Source: an uncultured Bacteroidales bacterium
GTDB taxonomy: Bacteria; Bacteroidota; Bacteroidia; Bacteroidales; Marinilabiliaceae
DNA length: 15,050 nt
Assembly (NCBI GenBank): GCA_937892095.1
Contig: CALAVC010000217.1
Coordinates: 1 to 15,050, forward strand
Reading direction: 5' to 3'
Shown here: positions 6,753 to 14,799 of the stretch, piece after piece
Layout of the letters: each line of letters begins with the position of its first letter
Numbering within the stretch: the stretch's first letter is position 1
The notes under the pieces: generated by a model
What the model saw: only the letters and a program-made list of their open reading frames with translations
Databases searched by the model: none
What the model was told of the DNA's origin: nothing
Made by a program: the position numbers and the translations under genes

Positions 6753-8233
6753 TGCGTAAATTTCATCGTTGGGTAGGGCTGATTTTCTCAGTCTTCATCA
6801 TAGTTTTTTGCTTTTCGGGTATCATGCTCAACCATCGGCATGCGCTTCGGCATGTCGATGTGTCGCGCAGTTGGTTGCCAAAGTCGTACGGCATAAAAGA
6901 TTGGAATAATGGCATTGTGCGTGGCACGCTACAACTTGGCGACAGCCTACTTGTCTATGGGATTGGAGGCGCATGGGTAACCGACAGCACCATGCAGAGC
7001 GTGCGAACCGACAATGCAGGAATCGAAAGCGGAGCCGACTGCCGACGTGTAAGCCACGTGGTTATGTCGACCGACAGCACTCTATGGCTTGCAGCTGGCT
7101 ACGATGCCTATTGTCGCAGGCTGAACGACTCAAAATGGCGCAAGGTTGACCTGCCCGGACACTCCGAGAGGTTAAGCGACGTTGCAGTGCATGCCGACAC
7201 TATTGTCTTTCTCTCGCGCTCAGCAGCGTACGTAGCAACAGCCCCACAATATAAGTTTTCACAGTTTACACTGCAAGCACCCGAAGGCTACGAGCCTCGC
7301 GTCAGTTTGTTCAAGACAGTATGGATGCTACACAGTGGCGAACTCTTTGGCATTGTAGGACGAATAGTTGTCGACATTGTAGCAATTGTCATAATAATTC
7401 TTTGCATAACAGGCATACTTTTCTTTTTCTTGCCATACGCCGTTCGACACGACCGACGTAAAGGGCTTAAAGGAGGTGCTACAAGGAAAGCAAAGCAATT
7501 GGCGCAAAGCATAAAGTTGCACAACAAATTTGGTCGACGACTAATTGTACTAACAACTTTAATTGCCATTACTGGCACGTGTTTGCGTCCACCCTTGATG
7601 ATACCTCTCGTCATGGGCTCTACAAGTCCCCTACCCTTTACGGCACAAGATTCGCCAAACCCATTTGCCGACAAGCTGCGTGCCATACGTTGGGACGAGA
7701 CAGCTCAAACGTGGTACATGTCCACCTCCGAAGGCTTCTATCGGATTGCCGACCTCACGACCCGAGTCCGTCCCGAAGCCATAGTGCCGTCGCCTCCTAT
7801 TAGCCCCATGGGCATAACAGTCTTCGAACAAACAGACTCTGCACAATGGCTCATTGGGTCTTTTAGCGGACTCTTTGTTTGGAATCCAGAATCGGCTTCC
7901 GTCAGCGACTACTTCACAGGCAAGACATACGAACGTCCAAGCGGTCGCCAAGTTGGTAATCACATGGTGGCAGGCTATAGCCACGAACTCGGTGGCGCAG
8001 TGTTTGAGTATGACAATGGACTCCCAAACCTCCCTATGCCCGAAATATTTAAAAGTCAACCTATGTCTCTTTGGAACTTTGCACTCGAGCTACATGTCGG
8101 ACGGTGCTACTCGCCATTCCTTGGTCCGCTGTCCGACCTATTCGTGTTTATTGCAGGCTCACTGCTTACCGCACTGCTAATAACAGGCTACATACTCTAC
8201 AACCGTAGCCATAAAAAGAGCAAAAAACAATAA
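6752..8233 (+). CDS. PepSY-TM-type inner-membrane protein of the haem locus
   Basis: This 493-residue protein has four predicted membrane helices (about 8-27, 200-228, 263-284 and 462-483). The basic loop 231-262 and the lysine-rich C-terminus put both ends inside. The N-terminal FHRWVGL and the later KLHNKFGR and ELHVG are the histidine-bearing helix starts typical of the PepSY-associated TM family. That family includes proteins linked to ferric-siderophore and haem use, probably with redox roles through bound haem. The two large outer loops (about 30-195 and 290-460) do not look like ordinary PepSY domains. They contain short strands of the LWLAAGYDAY and QWLIGSFSGLFVW type, reminiscent of beta-propeller blades. 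The gene overlaps hmuY by one base and ends the operon. A reductase or haem-transfer role at the inner membrane is inferred from family and context. Confidence 0.78.
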   Translation: MRKFHRWVGLIFSVFIIVFCFSGIMLNHRHALRHVDVSRSWLPKSYGIKDWNNGIVRGTLQLGDSLLVYGIGGAWVTDSTMQSVRTDNAGIESGADCRRVSHVVMSTDSTLWLAAGYDAYCRRLNDSKWRKVDLPGHSERLSDVAVHADTIVFLSRSAAYVATAPQYKFSQFTLQAPEGYEPRVSLFKTVWMLHSGELFGIVGRIVVDIVAIVIIILCITGILFFFLPYAVRHDRRKGLKGGATRKAKQLAQSIKLHNKFGRRLIVLTTLIAITGTCLRPPLMIPLVMGSTSPLPFTAQDSPNPFADKLRAIRWDETAQTWYMSTSEGFYRIADLTTRVRPEAIVPSPPISPMGITVFEQTDSAQWLIGSFSGLFVWNPESASVSDYFTGKTYERPSGRQVGNHMVAGYSHELGGAVFEYDNGLPNLPMPEIFKSQPMSLWNFALELHVGRCYSPFLGPLSDLFVFIAGSLLTALLITGYILYNRSHKKSKKQ

Positions 8234-8249
8234 GCACGTAAAAACATGT

Positions 8250-8257
8250 TATCTTTG
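8250..8257 (+). promoter_or_regulatory. -7 box for the SDR-like/antiporter operon
   Basis: TATCTTTG is a perfect TAnnTTTG match, 17 bp past the stop of the PepSY-TM gene and 14 bp before the proposed GTG start. Transcription would start near 8261-8264, leaving a very short leader. No TTTG is found 19-21 bp upstream. No terminator separates the haem operon from this unit, so read-through is also likely. Confidence 0.5.
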
Positions 8258-8271
8258 CTACCCATTAAGAG

Positions 8272-8895
8272 GTGCAACAGACCAACTTGAATAACAAAAT
8301 AAACATAGCATTCGTCACAGACAATCGTCTGGTGGCGGATGCTATTGTCGTCTTGTTGCCAGACACCTTTTGCGCCACCATTCTCACACCCGAAGAAGTA
8401 GACATTCTCTCTCCCGAAGACTTGGCAGAAAAATTAGACGAAACGAACGCAAGCATAGTTGTCTATTATGTTCGCCACAACTCAAAGTCGGACGAAGAAA
8501 CGTGGCAAACAAACGTAGTAAGCGCATGGGCCACGTGCCAAGCTGCACTACAATGTGGCACAAACCGACTAATACTAATCGGCACAGTAAACAGCCTTGG
8601 GGCCGTACCCGAAAGTGGCAAGCTAATTGATGCCGTATATCAGTCGGACAAAAGTCGCCCACTCTACCACCGCGCCCTCCGTCGGCAAGAAGCCGAAGCC
8701 TGGCAAGCAGCCGAAAAAGGCTTGCCACTAACAGTCATACTGACAGGCGACTTGAACACAAAAACCACAAATAGCTATACGACAAGCATTGAGCAATTGG
8801 CTCGAAAAATAGTTTTTTCTTCAACAGTGAAAGAAGTAAAGCAACGCATCTTACTCACCACCCTTCCCGAATCAAACGACTGCATACTAAAATAG
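8272..8895 (+). CDS. Degenerate NAD(P)-Rossmann (SDR/epimerase-like) protein
   Basis: This protein has 207 residues from a GTG start. A TTG at 8287 would give a product beginning MNNKINIAFVT and is a real alternative; neither has a good ribosome-binding site. The order of elements follows an extended short-chain dehydrogenase: a first beta strand (IAFVT, 12-16), VVYY (63-66), a TNV...A..CG segment (80-96), RLILIGTVNSLG (99-110), and a helix beginning LYHRALRRQEAEAW (131-144) where YxxxK should be. The glycine-rich cofactor loop after the first strand is absent (DNRLVAD instead), and the catalytic Lys position after Tyr132 is Leu136. It also ends before the usual substrate-binding half. It may be a non-catalytic or binding-only relative. 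It is 8 bp from the antiporter gene, so the two are cotranscribed. Confidence 0.6.
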   Translation: MQQTNLNNKINIAFVTDNRLVADAIVVLLPDTFCATILTPEEVDILSPEDLAEKLDETNASIVVYYVRHNSKSDEETWQTNVVSAWATCQAALQCGTNRLILIGTVNSLGAVPESGKLIDAVYQSDKSRPLYHRALRRQEAEAWQAAEKGLPLTVILTGDLNTKTTNSYTTSIEQLARKIVFSSTVKEVKQRILLTTLPESNDCILK

Positions 8896-8903
8896 TTGTC
8901 AAT

Positions 8904-9830
8904 ATGTTAGACATAGTCTTTATCATCGTGGGCGCAGTGCTCATCATCAAAGGTGCCGACATCATGACCGACGGCGCAGCAGGCATAGCACGCCGACTTG
9001 GCATGTCGCAACTCGTCATCGGTCTGACCATAGTAGCCATGGGCACCTCGGCTCCCGAATTGTTCGTATCGCTCATGTCGGCCATAAAAGGTAAAGCCGA
9101 CTTGGCAGTGGGCAACGTCGTGGGCTCCAACATTGTCAACACACTTGTCATCGTAGGCGTAACAGCAACAATTGCACCACTCAACGTCCTCCGACGCACC
9201 GTCATTCGCGACATCCCCGTCATGGTAGCCGCCTCATTTGCCATGCTCTTTATGGGACTCGACGGACAATTCTCTCGAGCCGATTGTGCCATACTATTCG
9301 TTGGCTTCATTTCGTTCATCATCTACACCGTGTCGCACGCCAAAACAGGCGATGCCGATGAACAGACCAACGCAAAAAAAATGGCCATCTGGAAAGCCAT
9401 ACTCTTTGTTCTGATAGGACTTGGCTGCTTAGTGGGTGGCGGACAGCTATTCGTCGATGGCGCATCGGGTATAGCGCGTTCGCTTGGAGTGTCAGACGCC
9501 ATAATAGGCCTTACCATAGTAGCCATTGGCACATCACTACCCGAACTTGCTGCCAGCATCGTAGCCGCCCGCAAGGGACAAGGCGACATGGCCATTGGCA
9601 ACGTCATCGGTAGCAACATCTTCAACATACTCTTCGTCATCGGTCTGCCAGGCATCATTGCACCAATGCACATCAATGGCGTAACGATGGTCGACATGAC
9701 ACTCATGGTCGCATGCCCCGTACTCTTTTGGTTCTTCTCTCGCACACGCTACAAGATAGAACGTTGGGAAGGCTGGGTACTCACGCTCATCTACGTCGTC
9801 TATGTCGTTTGGTTAATTACAAATTTGTAG
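8904..9830 (+). CDS. Calcium/sodium antiporter (CaCA family, YrbG-like)
   Basis: This 308-residue polytopic membrane protein has about ten helices. Both alpha repeats of the cation/calcium exchanger family are intact: repeat 1 has GTSAPE (47-52) and GNVVGSN (70-76), and repeat 2 has GTSLPE (209-214) and GNVIGSN (232-238). The acidic residues Glu52 and Glu214 are the expected cation ligands. The two halves are joined by a short hydrophilic loop (about 146-161), as in the small prokaryotic exchangers. Length is normal for the family. The likely role is export of Ca2+ in exchange for Na+ or H+; ion choice cannot be read from sequence. It is the last gene of its unit and is followed 26 bp later by a strong terminator. 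Confidence 0.93.
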   Translation: MLDIVFIIVGAVLIIKGADIMTDGAAGIARRLGMSQLVIGLTIVAMGTSAPELFVSLMSAIKGKADLAVGNVVGSNIVNTLVIVGVTATIAPLNVLRRTVIRDIPVMVAASFAMLFMGLDGQFSRADCAILFVGFISFIIYTVSHAKTGDADEQTNAKKMAIWKAILFVLIGLGCLVGGGQLFVDGASGIARSLGVSDAIIGLTIVAIGTSLPELAASIVAARKGQGDMAIGNVIGSNIFNILFVIGLPGIIAPMHINGVTMVDMTLMVACPVLFWFFSRTRYKIERWEGWVLTLIYVVYVVWLITNL

Positions 9831-9856
9831 ACAACAACATACATTCACACCCCACC

Positions 9857-9893
9857 AACGGCTACTCGTCATCCAACGAGTAGCCGTTTTTTT
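9857..9893 (+). terminator. Intrinsic terminator after the antiporter gene
   Basis: A perfect stem, AACGGCTACTCG (9857-9868) with CGAGTAGCCGTT (9877-9888), has an 8-nt loop and runs into a T tract (to 9893). The plus-strand T run and absence of an opposite A run suggest one-way action. It separates the antiporter unit from the ATPase gene. Confidence 0.93.
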
Positions 9894-9904
9894 GCCCCTC
9901 ACAC

Positions 9905-9980
9905 ATTACACTTTGTGCTTATTTTTATCCAATACAAATTACATTTTACTCTCAAAAATGTAAACCACAGATTACATTTT
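9905..9980 (+). repeat. Three direct repeats ATTACA(C/T)TTT at 33-bp spacing, with one inverted copy
   Basis: Copies lie at 9905-9914 (ATTACACTTT), 9938-9947 and 9971-9980 (both ATTACATTTT), each starting exactly 33 bp after the last, about three helical turns. An inverted copy AAAATGTAA lies at 9955-9963, forming a dyad with the second copy. The array ends in the spacer of the ATPase promoter, and the inverted copy covers the -33 position. This layout suits cooperative binding of a regulator; the region is AT-rich, so chance contributes to the similarity. Confidence 0.55.
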
Positions 9981-9985
9981 TTACA

Positions 9986-9993
9986 TACCTTTG
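9986..9993 (+). promoter_or_regulatory. -7 box for the ATPase gene; likely leaderless mRNA
   Basis: TACCTTTG matches TAnnTTTG perfectly and ends only 6 bp before the ATG at 10000. Transcription is expected 4-7 bp past the box, so the mRNA would have a leader of 0-3 nt. There is no TTTG 19-21 bp upstream; the repeats occupy that space instead. Confidence 0.6.
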
Positions 9994-9999
9994 AAAGCG

Positions 10000-11166
10000 A
10001 TGCAGACACTCTTCGACATACAGAAAGACCTAATGCAATCGCTTGCACCCACAGTCAAGCGTGGGCTTGCCGACCAAATCAATTGGGACGACCGACTGAT
10101 CGGAATAAAAGGCTCTCGTGGAGTTGGCAAAACAACATTCTTACTCAACTACGCCAAGTCGATTGCCAACAAGAAAAAGTGTCTCTACGTCGACCTCAAC
10201 GATTTCTATTTCTCAACCCAAAGCATAATATCGCTCGCCGACGAATTTGTCAAAACAGGAGGCGACACGCTCTTGCTCGACCAAGTATACAAATACCCCA
10301 ATTGGAGCCAAGAACTCAGACATTGCTACGACAACTACCCCGACCTACACGTCGTCTTCACAGGCTCGCCAGTCATGCGACTCAAAGAAGAAAACCCTCT
10401 TCTGCATGGGTTCGCCAAAGTATATAGCCTCGAAGGATTCTCTTTCCGCGAATATTTAAACAATGCTTCGGGCAACAATTTCCGCCCATTTACGTTAAAA
10501 GAAATTGTCGAAGATCACCAGACAATAGCCAGCGAAATAACGCAACGCGTCAAACCACTCGCCTACTTTGCCGACTATCTCCGACACGGCTTCTATCCCT
10601 ATTTCCTCGACAGCGGAGCCGACTACGTAACCCTTGTCAAGACAATCAACCTCGTCCTCGAAGTAGAAGTCTCTTCTCTCGAACAGATTGACATCCGTTG
10701 TCTGCCAAAACTCCGACGACTACTATACATAATAGCCGCGCAAGCACCCTTCCAGCCAAACGTGTCTAAGCTCTCGGCCGTCATCGAGACCTCGCGAGCT
10801 ACCGTCATGAAATATCTACTCTACCTCAAGCATGCTCGGCTAATTCACCTACTCTACCCCGTGGGCGACACCGTAGGCAAACCCGCTCACATCTTCCTCC
10901 AAAACCCCAACCTAATGTACCTATGCTCCTATGGAGGCGTCAATCGCGAAGCGCTCTATAAGACATTCTTTTTCAACCAATTAGGCTATCGCAACAAAGT
11001 AGAGCGTGGTGCCGTAGGCGACTTCTGTGTCGACGAAGACCGATGCTTTACCGTCGGCACACAAAGTCGTGCACCGCGCGACTCGAACACCATCGAAGCT
11101 CACGAAATGATTGAGCGAGGACAAGGAAACACAATCCCACTTTGGCTGTTCGGATTTCTATACTAA
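10000..11166 (+). CDS. AAA-family ATPase with DUF4143-type C-terminal region
   Basis: The ATG at 10000 is chosen over the TTG at 9991, because the TTG lies in the -7 box and the ATG gives the usual ~37 residues before the P-loop. The 388-residue protein has Walker A GSRGVGKTT (38-46), a Walker B segment LLLDQVYKYPNW (91-102) and a sensor-1-like VVFTGSP (118-124). A winged-helix-like region (about 235-290) follows, then a conserved C-terminal block ending IPLWLFGFLY. This is the plan of a family found in many copies in Bacteroidales, with a C-terminal PD-(D/E)xK nuclease-like fold. Two departures stand out: the Walker B glutamate is Gln95 (DQ for the usual DE), and where relatives carry a FEVGGK-type motif this one has FTVGTQ (350-355). 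ATP binding looks possible but hydrolysis and nuclease activity doubtful. The biological role is unknown. Confidence 0.85.
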   Translation: MQTLFDIQKDLMQSLAPTVKRGLADQINWDDRLIGIKGSRGVGKTTFLLNYAKSIANKKKCLYVDLNDFYFSTQSIISLADEFVKTGGDTLLLDQVYKYPNWSQELRHCYDNYPDLHVVFTGSPVMRLKEENPLLHGFAKVYSLEGFSFREYLNNASGNNFRPFTLKEIVEDHQTIASEITQRVKPLAYFADYLRHGFYPYFLDSGADYVTLVKTINLVLEVEVSSLEQIDIRCLPKLRRLLYIIAAQAPFQPNVSKLSAVIETSRATVMKYLLYLKHARLIHLLYPVGDTVGKPAHIFLQNPNLMYLCSYGGVNREALYKTFFFNQLGYRNKVERGAVGDFCVDEDRCFTVGTQSRAPRDSNTIEAHEMIERGQGNTIPLWLFGFLY

Positions 11167-11220
11167 CAAACAGAACCAACGAAACAATTAATAATAAATC
11201 AATTGCTCTTAGAATAAAAC

Positions 11221-14200
11221 ATGGCAAAAGAAAAAAAATTCATCACCTGTGATGGTAACGAAGCCGCTGCACACATCGCGTATATGTTTACCGAGGTAGC
11301 AGCTATCTACCCCATCACCCCCTCTTCGCCAATGGCCGAACACGTCGACGAATGGGCTGCACAAGGTCGCAAGAACCTCTTCGGCGACACCGTAAGCGTA
11401 CAAGAAATGCAGTCTGAAGGCGGCGCAGCAGGTGCCGTTCACGGCTCGCTCCAAGCTGGTGCGCTCACCACCACCTTCACCGCTTCGCAGGGTCTCTTGC
11501 TCATGATACCCAACATGTACAAAATCGGCGGTGAACTTCTTCCATCAGTCTTCCACGTATCTGCTCGTACGCTTGCCACACACTCGCTCTGTATCTTTGG
11601 CGACCACTCCGACGTCATGGCTTGCCGCCAAGTAGGCTTTGCCATGCTTTGCGAAGGCTCCGTACAAGAAGTCATGGACCTTGCAGCAGTAGCTCACCTC
11701 GCTTCCATCAAGACACGCGTTCCGTTCCTCAATTTCTTCGACGGCTTCCGCACGTCGCACGAGTATCACAAAATTGAACTCATGGACATGGAAGACCTCC
11801 GTCCACTTGTCGACTGGAAAGCCATCAGCGAATTCCGCGCTCGCGCACTCTCGCCCGAACACCCACAAGCAAAGGGTATGGCCGAGAACCCCGAGACATT
11901 CTTCGCACACCGCGAAAGCTGCAACCCCTACTACGACGCTGTACCACAAGTGGTTGAAGAATATATGGCCGAGATTAGCAAAATCACTGGTCGTGAATAC
12001 AAACCATTCACCTACTATGGCGCACCCGATGCCGACCGAGTAATCATCCTCATGGGCTCTGCCACAGAAGCCGCTCGCGAAGCCATCGACTACCTCAGCA
12101 AGCAAGGTCAAAAAGTCGGTATGGTCAGTGTACACCTCTACCGTCCGTTCTCTGTCGAGCGACTCCTCGCTGCCGTACCTAAGACCGTCAAGGCAATCGC
12201 TGTCCTCGACCGCACCAAAGAACCCGGTGCCAACGGCGAACCACTCTACCTCGATGTTAAAGACGCATTCTACGGCGTCAAGAACGCTCCCGTCATCGTA
12301 GGCGGACGCTACGGCCTCGGCTCGTGCGACACCACACCTACCATGATTACATCTGTCTACGAGAACCTCGCTCTGCCACAACCCAAAGACCACTTCACAA
12401 TCGGCATCAACGACGACGTAACCTACGCATCGCTACCTGCCAAAGAAGAAGTCCCAATGGGCGGCGAAGGCATGTTCGAAGCCAAGTTCTTTGGTCTCGG
12501 TGCCGACGGTACTGTAGGTGCCAATAAGAACTCCGTCAAGATAATTGGCGACAACACCAACAAGCACTGCCAAGCCTACTTCTCCTACGACTCAAAGAAG
12601 TCTGGTGGCTTCACCTGCTCGCACCTCCGCTTTGGCGACAACCCAATCCGCTCAACCTACCAAATCAAGACTCCTAACTTCGTAGCTTGCCACGTTCAGG
12701 CCTACCTGAACATGTACGACGTAACTCGCGGTCTTCAGAAGAACGGCACATTCTTGCTCAACACACTCTGGGAAGGCGACGAACTTGTAAAGAACTTGCC
12801 CAACAAGGTCAAGAAATACTTTGCCAAGAACAACATCACCGTCTACTACATCAACGCTACCAAGATAGCACAGGAGATCGGTCTCGGCAACCGCACCAAC
12901 ACAATCCTCCAGTCTGCATTCTTCCGCATAACCGAAGTAATCCCCGTCGACCTCGCTGTCGAGCAGATGAAGAAATTCATCGTCAAGAGCTACGGCAAGA
13001 AAGGTCAAGACGTTGTCGACAAGAACTATGCAGCTGTCGACCGTGGTGGTGAATATAAGACGCTCACTGTCGACCCATCTTGGGTCAACCTCCCCGACGA
13101 CGCACTAGTCGTTCGCAATGAGCCCGAATACATCTCCAAGCTCGTCCGCACCATCAACGCACAAGATGGCGACCTACTCCCCGTCAGCGCCTACAAAGGC
13201 ATCGAAGATGGCACTTGGGAACAAGGCACTGCAGCCTACGAAAAACGTGGCGTAGCCACCTTCGTACCAAAATGGGAAGCCTCTAAGTGTATCCAGTGTA
13301 ACAAGTGTGCTTTCGTCTGCCCCCACAGCTGTATCCGTCCGTTCGTACTCGACCAAAACGAAAAAGCAAACTTCGCTGGCGAGACAATCGAGATGAAAGC
13401 TCCTGCCGCCATGAAGGGTATGCACTTCCGCATTCAAGTTGGCGTTATGGACTGTCTCGGTTGCGGCAACTGCGTCGACGTATGTATGGCCAAAGAAAAA
13501 GCCCTCACCATGGTACCCCTCAGTGGCGAAATGGCCGAAGCTGCCAACTGGGAATACTGCGTCAAGAACGTCAAGAGCAAGCAAAACCTTGTCGACATAA
13601 AGGCTAACCCCAAAAACAGCCAGTTCGCAACCCCACTCTTCGAGTTCTCTGGTGCATGCTCTGGCTGTGGCGAAACGCCCTACGTCAAACTCATCAGCCA
13701 ACTCTTTGGCGACCGTCAGATGGTAGCCAACGCAACAGGTTGCTCTTCTATCTACTCTGGCTCTATACCCTCAACACCCTACACCAAGAACGAGCAAGGA
13801 CGTGGTCCTGCATGGGCCAACTCACTCTTCGAAGACTTCGGCGAATTTGGCATGGGTATGGTACTTGCCAACAAGAAGATGAAACAACGCATCCAACGTC
13901 TGCTCGAAGAAATGATTGCTTCCGACAAGACAAGCGAAGCATACAAAGAAGCAGCCAAAGAATGGATTGCCAACCAGAACGACGCAGAAGGCAGCCGCAA
14001 AGCAGCCGACAAGCTCATCCCCGAAATCAAGAAGAGCGCAGCCGCAGGTTGCCCCACTTGCAAGCAACTCGAAGAGCTCAGCCACTACCTTGTCAAGCGT
14101 AGTCAGTGGATTATCGGTGGCGACGGTGCTTCATACGACATCGGTTACGGCGGTCTCGACCACGTACTCGCTTCTGGCGAAGATGTCAACGTATTCGTCA

Positions 14201-14772
14201 TCGACACCGAAGTCTACTCCAACACTGGCGGTCAGTCTTCCAAAGCTACCCCAATTGCTGCCGTTGCTCAGTTCGCAGCCGCTGGCAAGCGCATCAAGAA
14301 GAAAGACCTCGGTCTTATGCAAGCCACCTACGGCTATGTATATGTAGCACAAATCGCTATGGGTGCCGACAACGCACAGTGCCTCAAAGCCATCCGTGAA
14401 GCCGAAGCCTACCCTGGTCCATCGCTCATCATTGCCTACGCACCATGTATCAACCACGGCCTCAAAGCCAAGGGTGGCATGGGCAAGAGCCAAGCCGAAG
14501 AAGCAAAAGCTGTTGAATGTGGATACTGGCACCTCTGGCGCTTCGACCCACGCCTCGCCGAGCAAGGCAAGAACCCATTCCAACTCGACAGCAAAGCTCC
14601 ACAGTGGGATAAGTTCCAAGAGTATCTTGACGGCGAAGTACGCTTCCTCTCACTCCGTAAAGCTCTCCCCGAAAAGGCCGACGAACTCTACGAAGCCACC
14701 AAGAAAGCTGCTCAAGAACGCTACGCTAACTACGTACGCCTCAGCCGTATAGACTACTCGCAAGAAATCTAA
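11221..14772 (+). CDS. nifJ: Pyruvate:ferredoxin (flavodoxin) oxidoreductase
   Basis: This 1183-residue single-chain enzyme, near the usual ~1170-1230, oxidises pyruvate with CoA to acetyl-CoA and CO2 and reduces ferredoxin in the cytoplasm; it is central to anaerobic metabolism. Domains in order: pyruvate-binding domain I (YPITPSSPMAEH, 30-41, to ~250), domain II (~260-415), gamma-type domain (~424-630, starting FFGLGADGTVGANK), EKR linker (~630-680) and a two-cluster ferredoxin domain. The latter has Cys690/693/696/700 and Cys745/748/751/755. The C-terminal thiamine diphosphate domain has GDG (967-969) and NTGGQ (1001-1005). The proximal cluster cysteines 813, 816, 841 and 1076 are all present, so the enzyme looks complete. 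Codons favour C endings and AAG, as in highly expressed genes. No promoter of the usual form is seen in the 54-bp AT-rich gap upstream, so it may start inside the ATPase gene or lack a consensus box. Confidence 0.98.
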   Translation: MAKEKKFITCDGNEAAAHIAYMFTEVAAIYPITPSSPMAEHVDEWAAQGRKNLFGDTVSVQEMQSEGGAAGAVHGSLQAGALTTTFTASQGLLLMIPNMYKIGGELLPSVFHVSARTLATHSLCIFGDHSDVMACRQVGFAMLCEGSVQEVMDLAAVAHLASIKTRVPFLNFFDGFRTSHEYHKIELMDMEDLRPLVDWKAISEFRARALSPEHPQAKGMAENPETFFAHRESCNPYYDAVPQVVEEYMAEISKITGREYKPFTYYGAPDADRVIILMGSATEAAREAIDYLSKQGQKVGMVSVHLYRPFSVERLLAAVPKTVKAIAVLDRTKEPGANGEPLYLDVKDAFYGVKNAPVIVGGRYGLGSCDTTPTMITSVYENLALPQPKDHFTIGINDDVTYASLPAKEEVPMGGEGMFEAKFFGLGADGTVGANKNSVKIIGDNTNKHCQAYFSYDSKKSGGFTCSHLRFGDNPIRSTYQIKTPNFVACHVQAYLNMYDVTRGLQKNGTFLLNTLWEGDELVKNLPNKVKKYFAKNNITVYYINATKIAQEIGLGNRTNTILQSAFFRITEVIPVDLAVEQMKKFIVKSYGKKGQDVVDKNYAAVDRGGEYKTLTVDPSWVNLPDDALVVRNEPEYISKLVRTINAQDGDLLPVSAYKGIEDGTWEQGTAAYEKRGVATFVPKWEASKCIQCNKCAFVCPHSCIRPFVLDQNEKANFAGETIEMKAPAAMKGMHFRIQVGVMDCLGCGNCVDVCMAKEKALTMVPLSGEMAEAANWEYCVKNVKSKQNLVDIKANPKNSQFATPLFEFSGACSGCGETPYVKLISQLFGDRQMVANATGCSSIYSGSIPSTPYTKNEQGRGPAWANSLFEDFGEFGMGMVLANKKMKQRIQRLLEEMIASDKTSEAYKEAAKEWIANQNDAEGSRKAADKLIPEIKKSAAAGCPTCKQLEELSHYLVKRSQWIIGGDGASYDIGYGGLDHVLASGEDVNVFVIDTEVYSNTGGQSSKATPIAAVAQFAAAGKRIKKKDLGLMQATYGYVYVAQIAMGADNAQCLKAIREAEAYPGPSLIIAYAPCINHGLKAKGGMGKSQAEEAKAVECGYWHLWRFDPRLAEQGKNPFQLDSKAPQWDKFQEYLDGEVRFLSLRKALPEKADELYEATKKAAQERYANYVRLSRIDYSQEI

Positions 14773-14799
14773 TCGAAAACAATCTTGCAAGATACCCCG

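Noticed and set aside
8855..9322. Minus-strand frame of 155 codons opposite the antiporter
   Set aside because: Its Met- and Thr-rich translation is the mirror of membrane-helix codons on the other strand. It also appears in both halves (9323-9745), reflecting the internal repeat of the antiporter.
9991..9999. TTG start for the ATPase gene
   Set aside because: The TTG is part of the -7 box TACCTTTG, and an ATG lies three codons later at the right distance from the P-loop.
11545..12393. Long antisense frame (282 codons) within nifJ
   Set aside because: It lies wholly opposite a conserved enzyme. Strong use of C-ending codons on the nifJ strand removes stops from the opposite frame, and the translation has no recognisable motif. 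Similar antisense frames at 13174-13701 and 14131-14619 have the same cause.
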